From contig JAEDNZ010000034.1 of assembly GCA_016302215.1 (NCBI GenBank), positions 1 to 13,675 of the forward strand: a stretch of 13,675 nt of DNA. Reading direction: 5' to 3'. Below are positions 7,176 to 13,675 of this stretch, one piece after another. Every line of letters begins with the position of its first letter. Within the stretch, counting starts at the first letter, position 1. Below the pieces are notes generated by a model. The model worked only from the letters and a program-made list of their open reading frames with translations. It did not search any database and was not told the origin of the DNA. A program made the position numbers and the translations under genes. The stretch is from Muribaculaceae bacterium. GTDB taxonomy: Bacteria; Bacteroidota; Bacteroidia; Bacteroidales; Muribaculaceae.

Positions 7176-8693
7176 TCACCGCCCACACGCCTCACACGCC
7201 TCTATCGGCCGTTTGAGCAGCCTGTCGAGCATCGTCGGCCGGAAATCACCGTCAGGCACCGTGATGTCATGTCGGCTAAGGATTACATAGCTGTCATCAT
7301 ACTCTCTGAAGGTCATCACCGGCTTATAGCCCGACGCGATGAAGAGGGTGTCAGCGGAGTCACACATATTGGCCACCACAAAGTCTGCCGCGCCGGCGCG
7401 CACGGCGCTATCCTGATCAGCGCGCATCGCCTCGGTAGCGCCGCCCTGATAAGCCCAATACTTTGTGGCCGGCAGCGTCTCGGCATTGATGCCTACGCCG
7501 GTCTCGCGCATACGATAATTGAGCACGCGCGGATGCTCCATGCTTGCCATCACGCCGCACGCCTTATAGAAGGTCTCGGGCCTGTCGCTCGGGATAAACG
7601 ACGGATGCAGCACGTAGGCATACGCCGTGAGCAACGCCACTATCGCGGCATAGCTCACGCCCATCGGCAGATGCCTCACCGCCGCGCTATTGCCGTGCAG
7701 CCACCTCACCGCCAAATACACGATGCCCACGGCATAGCCGTTGTTGACAGCCTGGTAGTAAATAGCATGGTCATTGCACGCCGCAATGAGCACCGACGCC
7801 ACAGCACAGCCGCCAAGCCACCATCCACGGCGTCCCGCCACGCGCACCGACGCCACAGCGGCGCCTGCGGCTATAATCACAGCCCCTACACGTATCGTGG
7901 TCACCAGCGCAAATAGATCGCCCATATAGGTAGCAGCGTTGACCTTGATGGTGGCCGAGGTACTCATAAAATACTCCTGCACAAAGGCGTCAAAATTGCC
8001 ATACCACGCAAATATCGCCGCAAACGGCACCAGCGCCGCCACGCCACCCGCGAGCATCCACAGGGCGCTGAGCACAGCCCGGCGGCTGCAGCTCGCGGTG
8101 CACACCACCGCCACCGCCGGCAGCAACACCACCGCCGCTATGGTCCATTTCATCATCAGGCAGCACACCACCATAGCGCCCATGGCTATCGACTCTGCCG
8201 CCCGCGGCGATTTACCGCCGTCGCATAGCGCCCGCAGCAGAAGATAGATGCCATAAATCACTGCCGGCTGACACCAATCCTCGGTGCGCATCTCAAAGTG
8301 AAAGCCCGTGAAATATGGTATCGCCATTGCCAGCGTGGCCATAACTGAGACCTTGCGTTCGCCGCCGCTGAGCAGCAGCATCACACGATAGCAATAGGTG
8401 AAGCAAAACAGATACACCGGCACTGACAGCAGCCACACTCCGGTATAGTCTGTGGGCGATATCAGATAACCGGCGGCATAGATGAGCCACAGCAGCGGTC
8501 CCTTGGAGTCGGCAAAATCAAGATATGGCGTCATGCCATTGGCCCACGCCTTGCCGCACATATAGAACCACGCCTCATCGTAATGCTTGAACAGCTCGTG
8601 AGTAAACGAATCGTTTGCCATAATGAAATTTATCACTACAGCAAACGACCATATCACTATCAGCTCTCGCCGATGGCTGCGCAGAAATGTCAT
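7176..8693 (-). CDS. GT-C-type (ArnT/PMT-like) polytopic membrane protein, putative glycosyltransferase
   Basis: A 505-aa integral membrane protein with about ten hydrophobic segments. The first (about 10-27) is followed by a loop with Asp39-Glu40 ('HYDEAWFYMCGKAW') and 'DFADSKGPLLW' (59-69). These resemble the acidic catalytic loop and the K-x-P-L-x-W-like motif of ArnT/PMT (GT39/GT83-type) enzymes, which transfer sugars from polyprenyl-phosphate donors outside the inner membrane. A soluble C-terminal region (about 400-505) ends CEACGR, with a CxxC at 500-503. Donor and acceptor cannot be read from sequence. The start ATG overlaps the stop of the upstream thioredoxin gene (ATGA), so the two are probably translationally coupled. 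Glycosyltransferase fold is likely; exact family is uncertain. Confidence 0.72.
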   Translation of the reverse strand: MTFLRSHRRELIVIWSFAVVINFIMANDSFTHELFKHYDEAWFYMCGKAWANGMTPYLDFADSKGPLLWLIYAAGYLISPTDYTGVWLLSVPVYLFCFTYCYRVMLLLSGGERKVSVMATLAMAIPYFTGFHFEMRTEDWCQPAVIYGIYLLLRALCDGGKSPRAAESIAMGAMVVCCLMMKWTIAAVVLLPAVAVVCTASCSRRAVLSALWMLAGGVAALVPFAAIFAWYGNFDAFVQEYFMSTSATIKVNAATYMGDLFALVTTIRVGAVIIAAGAAVASVRVAGRRGWWLGGCAVASVLIAACNDHAIYYQAVNNGYAVGIVYLAVRWLHGNSAAVRHLPMGVSYAAIVALLTAYAYVLHPSFIPSDRPETFYKACGVMASMEHPRVLNYRMRETGVGINAETLPATKYWAYQGGATEAMRADQDSAVRAGAADFVVANMCDSADTLFIASGYKPVMTFREYDDSYVILSRHDITVPDGDFRPTMLDRLLKRPIEACEACGR

Positions 8694-9724
8694 TTCGCCG
8701 CTGCTGTCATCGCGGCGGCAACATCGGCGCGGAGAGCGTCGTCTTGCTTGTCGCGGCTCACTATCGTGCCATCAGGCGCAAACAAGATAATACACGGTAT
8801 GCCGGAGATGCCATACAGGTCGGTGGGGATAGTCTGCGCGTTGATGATACACTCCCAGGGTATCTGATGCGTCTCGATAGCCTTCTTGGTGTTGGCCGGC
8901 TCATCCCATACGGCCACGCCGAGCACCTTCAGCCCCTGAGGCCCATATTCCTTGTACAGGTCCTTGAGCACGGCTATCTCGCGTATGCACGGGCCGCACC
9001 AGCTGGCCCAGAAATCCACTAACACATACTCGCCCTTGCCCACATAGTCGCTCAGACGCTTGGTTACGCCTTCATAAGTGACCTCGAAATCCACATATCG
9101 GCTGCCTGGCTGCGTAGCGGCCTTATTGGCAAGCGCGCGCTGCATCTTCTGCACTCGTTTGGACTCTCGATATTGCGGATAACGCGTCAGCGCCGCCTCC
9201 ATAGCATCTACATCATAGTCGCTCACAAGTTCGATGAAGAACATCAAGCCCACGGCATTGTCGGCGTTGGCCGCCACGATGCTGTCGCAGCATGCCTCAT
9301 ACTCACGCTCCAGCGCCGCAGCTTGCTCATAGCTTGCACCCTTAAACTTCTTCATTACCTCGCTCACCTGTGCTATGGCCTTGTCCATAGTGGCATTGAG
9401 AGCGCCGCCCTTGACATCGCGCGTAGCGATATCCACGGCAATATCGCCCGGCTCCAGTATAAACTGCGCCACCGGCGTGTCATCTATAGCCACGCGGGCT
9501 ATACGGCTGCCGGCCACATCGCCACTGAAAAGCACCCTGCCTTCGGTCACAAGTGCGCTATCGAGCTTGGCGCCGCTATCATAATCCTTGAGCACGGCCA
9601 TTGCCCCCTCGGCATCAGCCTCTGTGGGGACTGTTATCTCTACACGGTAATTCTCTGCTGCCACAGGCTGCGCCGCCATCATCGCTGCGGCCATGCCCGT
9701 CAAGATTGCTTTATATATTCTCAT
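8690..9724 (-). CDS. TlpA-like periplasmic thioredoxin with N-terminal DUF4369-like domain
   Basis: A 344-aa protein exported by a signal peptide (MRIYKAILTGMAAAMMAAQPVAA). I place the start at ATG 9724: an in-frame TTG at 9754 overlaps the promoter. Residues ~25-105 are a beta-rich DUF4369-like domain ('YRVEITVPTE...FILEPGDIAVDI'). Residues ~110-205 are helical. Residues ~212-344 are a TlpA/AhpC-type thioredoxin fold with the active site W242-C-G-P-C246 and the cis-proline region 'SGIPC' (Pro310). Such proteins are periplasmic thiol-disulfide oxidoreductases, in Bacteroidota often anchored or soluble reductants with unknown substrates. It comes first in a two-gene operon and overlaps the GT-C membrane protein by 4 nt. 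No lipobox is seen, so it is probably soluble. Fold and active site are certain; partner is not. Confidence 0.88.
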   Translation of the reverse strand: MRIYKAILTGMAAAMMAAQPVAAENYRVEITVPTEADAEGAMAVLKDYDSGAKLDSALVTEGRVLFSGDVAGSRIARVAIDDTPVAQFILEPGDIAVDIATRDVKGGALNATMDKAIAQVSEVMKKFKGASYEQAAALEREYEACCDSIVAANADNAVGLMFFIELVSDYDVDAMEAALTRYPQYRESKRVQKMQRALANKAATQPGSRYVDFEVTYEGVTKRLSDYVGKGEYVLVDFWASWCGPCIREIAVLKDLYKEYGPQGLKVLGVAVWDEPANTKKAIETHQIPWECIINAQTIPTDLYGISGIPCIILFAPDGTIVSRDKQDDALRADVAAAMTAAAK

Positions 9725-9751
9725 TGGGGTTGATGTTATATTGTTGTGATG

Positions 9752-9759
9752 CAAAAGTA
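9752..9759 (-). promoter_or_regulatory. -7 element of the tlpA/GT-C promoter
   Basis: On the minus strand TACTTTTG matches TAnnTTTG exactly. The start site would be near 9745, giving a leader of about 20 nt before ATG 9724. There is no TTTG at the usual 19-20 nt upstream, so the -33 part is weak or needs an activator. It is part of an 11-bp inverted repeat with the divergent promoter. Confidence 0.55.
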
Positions 9760-9821
9760 CGCTATTTTTCGCAATATCACACGTTTTTAGCCCATTATTT
9801 TATCTTTTACTGAAATTTTAG

Positions 9822-9829
9822 TACTTTTG
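9822..9829 (+). promoter_or_regulatory. -7 element of the acyl-CoA ligase operon promoter
   Basis: TACTTTTG matches TAnnTTTG. Twenty nt upstream the sequence is TTTT (9798-9801), one base off the TTTG -33 consensus. The start site would be near 9836, about 22 nt before ATG 9858. This is the likely promoter for the ligase, polyprenyl synthase and tatD genes. Confidence 0.6.
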
Positions 9830-9857
9830 CAGTCTGTATGTATTTACACAATCCATC

Positions 9858-11516
9858 ATGGAAACACAATCTTCTCTCATAGCTTATATAGCACAAGCAA
9901 TACGCAACAACTGGGAAGAGCTTGCGCTCACTGATTTCCAGGGCGTATCGTTTCAATATCGCGATGTAGCGCGCAAGATTGAAAAGCTACACCTCCTCTT
10001 CGAAAACGCCGGCCTCAAAAAAGGCGATCGTATAGCTCTCTGCGGCCGCAACTCGGCGCAATGGGCCATCGCTGCCCTCGCCTCGATAACATACGGCGCC
10101 GTCACAGTGCCTATTCTCCACGAATTTAAGCCCGAGAACATTCACCACCTGGTGTGCCACAGCGAGGCAAAGCTGCTGTTTACTGACAACGCCATCTTTG
10201 AAAACCTTGACCCGGACTCGATGCCCGACCTCATCGGCGTGCTCCAGATATCCGACTACTCGCTCATGCTCACTCGCAGCGAGACGCTCACCCGAGCCCG
10301 CAACAACCTAAATAAGTTCTTCGGCGCCAAATACCCCGAGCGCTTCACTGCCGAGGATGTCAAATACGCCGAGCAGCCCGAGGGCGACCTCGCCATCATC
10401 AACTACACATCCGGCTCTACCGGTTTCTCTAAAGGCGTGATGCTATCGTACCGCAACCTGTGGTCCAACATCGAGTATTACATCACCAAGCTCACTGCCC
10501 TCTCCAAAGGCGACTCTGTGGTGTGTATGCTGCCGCTGGCCCACATGTACGGCCTCATGGTGGAGCTGATGGACTCATTTGTCAGAGGCTGCCATGTGTA
10601 TTTCCTCACGCGCACCCCCTCGCCAAAGATTATCATGGACGCCTTCGCAGCCGTAAAGCCCAAGCTAATCGTCACCGTACCCCTCATCATCGAAAAAATC
10701 ATCAAGACGCGCGTATTCCCCCTCCTTGACAAGCCTATGATGAAGCTGCTGCTGCACATGCCCTTCATTGACGACCATCTGCTGGGCAAAATCAAGGACA
10801 GGCTCACACAGACCTTCGGCGGAAACCTCCACGAGATGATTATCGGGGGAGCAGGCCTTAACGCCGATGTGGAGACATTTCTGCGACGCATCAAATTCCC
10901 ATTCACCGTGGGTTATGGCATGACCGAATGTGCCCCGCTCGTGGCTTACGCTGACTGGGACGTGCAGAGACCCGGCTCATGCGGCCAGATAGTGGATCGC
11001 ATGACGGCACGCATCGCCTCGCCGGACCCCGCCAACGTCCCAGGCGTGCTCTGGCTCAAAGGCGACAACGTGATGATGGGATACTACAAAAACCCCGATG
11101 AGACAGCTCTGGTATTTGACAAAGACGGATGGATGAACACCGGCGATATCTGCACCATCGATGCCGACTGCTTCCTGTACATCCGCGGCCGCGACAAGAA
11201 CATGATACTCGGCCCTTCAGGCCAAAATATCTACCCCGAAGAAATAGAGCAAAAACTCAACAATATGCCCTATGTCAGCGAGTCGCTGATCATCGAGGAA
11301 GACAACAAGCTCGTGGCGCTGATATACCCCGACCTTGAGAACGCCACTCGCCTGGGCATGTCTGAGGCCGACATCGAGAAACAAATGCAGCAAAACGTGG
11401 AACACCTCAACACCGAGCTGCCCGCCTACAGCCGCATCTCGCGCTATCGCATTCACCAAGAGGAATTTGAGAAGACACCCAAACGCTCCATCAAGCGCTT
11501 CCTCTACCAGCACTAA
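9858..11516 (+). CDS. AMP-forming long-chain acyl-CoA ligase (ANL superfamily)
   Basis: A 552-aa AMP-binding enzyme, probably a fatty-acid:CoA ligase that activates a carboxylate through an acyl-adenylate and then transfers it to CoA in the cytoplasm. Core motifs are intact. The P-loop 'YTSGSTGFSKG' is at 183-193 and A5 'GYGMTECAP' at 352-360. 'NTGD' at 427-430 has the ATP-ribose Asp430. The hinge 'RGRDKNMI' is at 443-450. A C-terminal Lys-rich 'KTPKRSIKRFLY' at 539-550 would supply the catalytic lysine. No signal or membrane segment is visible. The length fits bacterial long-chain ligases. It leads an operon with a polyprenyl synthase (23 nt gap) and tatD. Substrate chain length cannot be read from sequence; an acyl-ACP synthetase role is possible. 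Confidence 0.9.
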   Translation: METQSSLIAYIAQAIRNNWEELALTDFQGVSFQYRDVARKIEKLHLLFENAGLKKGDRIALCGRNSAQWAIAALASITYGAVTVPILHEFKPENIHHLVCHSEAKLLFTDNAIFENLDPDSMPDLIGVLQISDYSLMLTRSETLTRARNNLNKFFGAKYPERFTAEDVKYAEQPEGDLAIINYTSGSTGFSKGVMLSYRNLWSNIEYYITKLTALSKGDSVVCMLPLAHMYGLMVELMDSFVRGCHVYFLTRTPSPKIIMDAFAAVKPKLIVTVPLIIEKIIKTRVFPLLDKPMMKLLLHMPFIDDHLLGKIKDRLTQTFGGNLHEMIIGGAGLNADVETFLRRIKFPFTVGYGMTECAPLVAYADWDVQRPGSCGQIVDRMTARIASPDPANVPGVLWLKGDNVMMGYYKNPDETALVFDKDGWMNTGDICTIDADCFLYIRGRDKNMILGPSGQNIYPEEIEQKLNNMPYVSESLIIEEDNKLVALIYPDLENATRLGMSEADIEKQMQQNVEHLNTELPAYSRISRYRIHQEEFEKTPKRSIKRFLYQH

Positions 11517-11539
11517 CCATCACCCACACCCCACCTGTC

Positions 11540-12505
11540 ATGACTATGCTTCCATTTGAAGAATACAGTCGCCTGATAGCCGACGCTATCGCAAACCTGC
11601 AATTCTCGCAATCGCCGGCATCGCTCTTTGAGCCTATACGCTACACCCTCGACAGCGGAGGCAAGCGCCTGCGACCCGCGCTGCTCTTATCCACATACCA
11701 CGCCCTCGGTGGCGACCCGGCCGACGTCATGAACCAAGCCCTCGGACTGGAGATGTTTCACAACTTCACCCTCCTCCACGACGATGTTATGGACAACGCC
11801 GACGTGCGCCGCGGACAGCTCACCGTGCACCGCCGCTGGAACGCCTCCCAAGCCATCCTCTCCGGCGATGCCATGCTCACCATCGCCACGCAGCTCATCG
11901 CCGACTGCAAGCCCTACGCGCTCCCTCGCATATTATCGCTATTCAACGACACCGCGATGGGCATCTACCGCGGACAGCAGCTCGACATCGACTACGAGCA
12001 CCGCCGCGACGTCACAATCGACGAATACATCAGCATGATACGCCTCAAGACTTCGGTGCTCTTAGGCTGCGCTTGCGCCATGGGAGCTACTCTCGCCGAT
12101 GCCCACAGCAGCGTCTGCCAAGCATTCTACGACTACGGCGTAAACCTCGGCCTTGCATTCCAGCTCCGCGATGACTACCTCGACACTTACGGCGACCCAT
12201 TGCTCTTTGGCAAAGGCATAGGAGGCGACATCGTCAACGAGAAAAAGACCTGGCTCTTCATCACCGCACTGCAAGAGCGAGGCGAGCAGCTATCAGCCAT
12301 TCTCTCTCAAAAGCTCGACCCCTCTGACCGCGTTGCCGCCGTCATCGACATATACGACAGCATCAACCTGGGCGAGCGCTGCAACGACCTCATAGCTCAA
12401 TACCTCGACAAGGCGCTCGTGGCTATAGGCCGCGCCGGCATCGCCCCGGAGGCCCTGCAATTCTTCACCGACCTGGCCCAACGCTCTGCCTCGCGCACTC
12501 ACTGA
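11540..12505 (+). CDS. Trans-polyprenyl diphosphate synthase (GGPP/short-chain type)
   Basis: A 321-aa trans-isoprenyl diphosphate synthase. It condenses isopentenyl diphosphate with an allylic primer in the cytoplasm. 'GGKRLRP' at 40-46 and the first Asp-rich motif DDVMD at 81-85 (with 'NADVRRG') are present. So are Lys170-Thr171, the second motif DDYLD at 211-215 after 'FQLR', and 'GGDIVNEKKT' at 228-237. The first motif lacks the two-residue insertion of bacterial FPP synthases. The residue five before it is Phe76, a bulky position that in type-I enzymes limits chain length, so a C15-C20 product is more likely than a quinone tail. ATG at 11540 or 11546 could start it. It follows the ligase by 23 nt and precedes tatD by 9 nt. 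It could feed UppS or other lipid pathways. Confidence 0.92.
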   Translation: MTMLPFEEYSRLIADAIANLQFSQSPASLFEPIRYTLDSGGKRLRPALLLSTYHALGGDPADVMNQALGLEMFHNFTLLHDDVMDNADVRRGQLTVHRRWNASQAILSGDAMLTIATQLIADCKPYALPRILSLFNDTAMGIYRGQQLDIDYEHRRDVTIDEYISMIRLKTSVLLGCACAMGATLADAHSSVCQAFYDYGVNLGLAFQLRDDYLDTYGDPLLFGKGIGGDIVNEKKTWLFITALQERGEQLSAILSQKLDPSDRVAAVIDIYDSINLGERCNDLIAQYLDKALVAIGRAGIAPEALQFFTDLAQRSASRTH

Positions 12506-12514
12506 TGCCCCCTG

Positions 12515-13279
12515 ATGCTCGTTGACACTCACACACATCTCTACCTGCCCGAATTTGACTCGCCCTCAGAGGCCGTCAGCCGTGCCATCGACGCCGGCGT
12601 CACTCACATGGTGATGCCCAACGTCGATGCCTCAACCATCGACCCCCTGCTCGCCCTCGCAGCCTCATTCCCGCCCAACATCTCAGTGGCCATAGGGCTA
12701 CACCCCACCGAAGTCAATGACCACTGGCAGGCTCAGCTCGACACCATACTTGCCCGCAGCGCCGACGCACACCCAGTGGCCATCGGCGAGGTGGGCATCG
12801 ACCTCTATTGGGACGACACTTTCAGAGACCGGCAGCGCGACGCCCTCGACGCCCAAGCCTCATTAGCCGAGTCGCTGCACCTGCCCCTTATCATACACTG
12901 CCGCAACGGCCTCGATGACACCCTCGACATACTGCGGCTACACCCCTCCGTGCCCGTGGTGATGCACAGCTTCTGCGGCTCTGACGACGACATCGCTCGC
13001 ATCAGAGCCATCGGCGACTACTACTTCGGCATCAACGGCATCGTCACCTTCAAAAACTCCAACCTCCGAGAACGCATCCCCGTCATAGGCCTCGACAGGC
13101 TGCTCCTGGAGACCGACTCGCCCTATCTCGCACCCGTGCCCCATCGCGGCAAGCGCAACGAGAGCGCTTACATCACCCACACAGCCGCCGAATGCGCCCG
13201 TGCCCTCGACATTGAGCCGGAGCAGCTGGCCCTCGCCACCACCGCCAACGCCGCCGCACTGTTTGCCTTAGACCTCTGA
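12515..13279 (+). CDS. TatD-family metal-dependent hydrolase (DNase)
   Basis: A 254-aa TIM-barrel hydrolase of the TatD family; characterised members are metal-dependent 3'-5' exonucleases acting on damaged or single-stranded DNA. The metal ligands are complete: His6 and His8 (HTH in 'VDTHTHLYLPEFD'), Glu92 ('IGEVGIDLYWD'), His128 ('IIHCRNG'), His151 ('VMHSFCG') and Asp201 ('LLLETDSPYLAPVPHRGKRN'). The length is typical. The start ATG lies 9 nt after the polyprenyl synthase stop and gives the standard N-terminus, with the first His at position 6. The link to the lipid genes in this operon is not obvious; coupling may reflect shared growth-related expression only. No terminator of convincing quality follows within the next 100 nt. 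Confidence 0.95.
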   Translation: MLVDTHTHLYLPEFDSPSEAVSRAIDAGVTHMVMPNVDASTIDPLLALAASFPPNISVAIGLHPTEVNDHWQAQLDTILARSADAHPVAIGEVGIDLYWDDTFRDRQRDALDAQASLAESLHLPLIIHCRNGLDDTLDILRLHPSVPVVMHSFCGSDDDIARIRAIGDYYFGINGIVTFKNSNLRERIPVIGLDRLLLETDSPYLAPVPHRGKRNESAYITHTAAECARALDIEPEQLALATTANAAALFALDL

Positions 13280-13367
13280 CACCGGCCGCCGCAGAGCCTT
13301 TACGCCCCCCAAACATTAAAACTTTCATAAAAACTTACCCCTTCATGCAATCTTTTTTGCCACAACT

Positions 13368-13399
13368 ATTGCACAATTAAAAAATCCTGTTTAACTTTG
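13368..13399 (+). promoter_or_regulatory. Promoter of tRNA-Gln
   Basis: ATTG (13368-13371, one base off TTTG) is followed after 20 nt by TAACTTTG (13392-13399), an exact TAnnTTTG match. Transcription would start near 13406, giving a leader of about 38 nt before the tRNA. The -7 octamer is the same as that of the BAM operon promoter. The region 13280-13443 otherwise contains only AT-rich spacer. Confidence 0.7.
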
Positions 13400-13414
13400 C
13401 ACCCGTTAAAGCCA

Positions 13415-13434
13415 CACGCCCTATAATAGGCGTG
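13415..13434 (+). other. Hairpin in the tRNA-Gln precursor leader
   Basis: CACGCC (13415-13420) and GGCGTG (13429-13434) form a perfect 6-bp stem around an 8-nt AT-rich loop, ending 9 nt before the mature tRNA. It may help keep the leader from pairing with the tRNA or mark a cleavage region. A role is inferred only. Confidence 0.4.
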
Positions 13435-13443
13435 ACACACAAT

Positions 13444-13514
13444 TGCCTTGTGGTGTAATGGTAGCACGTCGGATTCTGGTTCCGCCTGTGAGGGTTCGAA
13501 TCCTTCCAAGGCAA
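13444..13514 (+). tRNA. tRNA-Gln (anticodon CUG)
   Basis: A 71-nt cloverleaf. The acceptor TGCCTTG pairs with CAAGGCA, and U1-A72 is a hallmark of glutamine tRNAs. The D arm has a 3-bp stem (GTG/CAC) and loop TAATGGTAG. The anticodon loop TTCTGGT carries CTG at 13476-13478, on a stem whose outermost pair is a U-C mismatch. The variable loop is short. The T arm is GAGGG/CCTTC with TTCGAAT. The discriminator base is A and CCA is not encoded, so it must be added after transcription. It has its own promoter and a hairpin terminator directly behind it. It reads CAG codons. Confidence 0.93.
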
Positions 13515-13517
13515 CAA

Positions 13518-13551
13518 AAGGAGAATTGAAATTCATACTTCAATTCTCCTT
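13518..13551 (+). terminator. Hairpin terminator of tRNA-Gln
   Basis: A perfect 13-bp stem (13518-13530 with 13539-13551) around an 8-nt loop starts 4 nt after the tRNA. The downstream side is T-rich (TTATTTAT). The minus strand also ends in CTTTTG, so it may stop transcription from both sides, including any convergent gene beyond the window. Confidence 0.75.
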
Positions 13552-13555
13552 ATTT

Positions 13556-13675
13556 ATATCTGAGTGAAAAATCAGAGATTAGATTGCTCTATTTTATCAA
13601 AGAATTCGGTACATCCGTCTGGTGGACGAATATAAGTCATGGTTTGTCTGGAAATTGAACTGGTTATTCAAATAG
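13556..13675. other. AT-rich tail without a supportable gene
   Basis: After the tRNA terminator the base composition drops well below that of the coding DNA to the left. All six frames are broken by stops. On the minus strand a 22-codon reading frame (13572-13640) and a frame open from the window edge to 13597 are the only candidates; either could be the end of a convergent gene, but I recognise neither sequence. Confidence 0.35.

Larger units (their letters stand above)
9750..9831. repeat. 11-bp inverted repeat framing a divergent promoter region
   Basis: TGCAAAAGTAC (9750-9760) and GTACTTTTGCA (9821-9831) are exact reverse complements separated by 60 nt. Each contains the -7 element of one of two divergent promoters. 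The spacer between them is AT-rich. The identity extends beyond the 5 fixed consensus bases, which suggests either a shared promoter style or an operator for one regulator. Confidence 0.6.

Noticed and set aside
7269..7916. 215-codon open frame on the plus strand opposite the GT-C gene
   Set aside because: Very rich in His, Arg and Ala, as expected for antisense of a membrane protein gene; no promoter or motif.
9173..9733. 186-codon open frame on the plus strand opposite the tlpA-like gene
   Set aside because: Overlaps a gene with an intact WCGPC thioredoxin fold; the reverse reading has low-complexity content and no recognisable domain.
9725..9754. Earlier TTG start for the tlpA-like gene
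   Set aside because: It overlaps the -7 element TACTTTTG and adds ten residues before a complete signal peptide that starts at ATG 9724.
13280..13320. Possible terminator after tatD
   Set aside because: Only a weak GGC/GCC pairing with TTT behind it; no stable stem and no real U tract.
13518..13551. Hairpin after the tRNA as an inverted repeat of a mobile element
   Set aside because: Position 4 nt behind the tRNA with a T-rich downstream side is explained by an intrinsic terminator.
13572..13640. 22-codon frame on the minus strand near the window end
   Set aside because: Too short to support; an in-frame stop lies upstream, with no recognisable sequence and no promoter.

Overview
The window looks like chromosomal core DNA of a Bacteroidales bacterium. 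Muribaculaceae-like is my guess; no marker here fixes the family. The evidence is the Bacteroidota-type promoters (TTTG, about 20 nt, TAnnTTTG), weak or absent Shine-Dalgarno sequences, the envelope families DUF6089 and DUF6242, and two OmpH/Skp genes after bamA. Genes are GC-rich and intergenic spacers AT-rich.

Left part, minus strand (1-7059): one envelope-biogenesis operon, read right to left. The order is DUF6242 lipoprotein, DUF6089 outer-membrane barrel, uppS, bamA, ompH-like 2, ompH-like 1. A consensus promoter lies at 7028-7059 and a strong hairpin terminator at 11-43. A second -7 element before the last gene suggests extra transcription of that Skp-like chaperone. The operon joins outer-membrane protein folding (BamA and the two periplasmic chaperones) with lipid-carrier synthesis for the cell wall and surface glycans (UppS). 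The first two proteins are of unknown function and probably sit in the outer membrane.

Middle, minus strand (7057-9759): a two-gene operon, a TlpA-like periplasmic thioredoxin followed by a GT-C-type polytopic membrane protein. The genes overlap by ATGA. The operon ends in a hairpin that overlaps the -33 element of the next operon.

Right part, plus strand (9822-13279): divergently transcribed from tlpA across a roughly 100-nt spacer. The operon holds an AMP-forming acyl-CoA ligase, a short-chain-type polyprenyl diphosphate synthase and a TatD-family hydrolase, with gaps of 23 and 9 nt. A tRNA-Gln(CUG) gene follows with its own promoter and a hairpin terminator. The last ~120 nt are AT-rich and hold no gene I can support.

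I see no CRISPR array, insertion sequence, phage gene or toxin-antitoxin pair, and no clear new biological system. The points most worth checking are the two uncharacterised proteins leading the BAM operon, the coupling of a thioredoxin to a membrane protein that ends in CxxC, and the mirrored promoters at 9750-9831.
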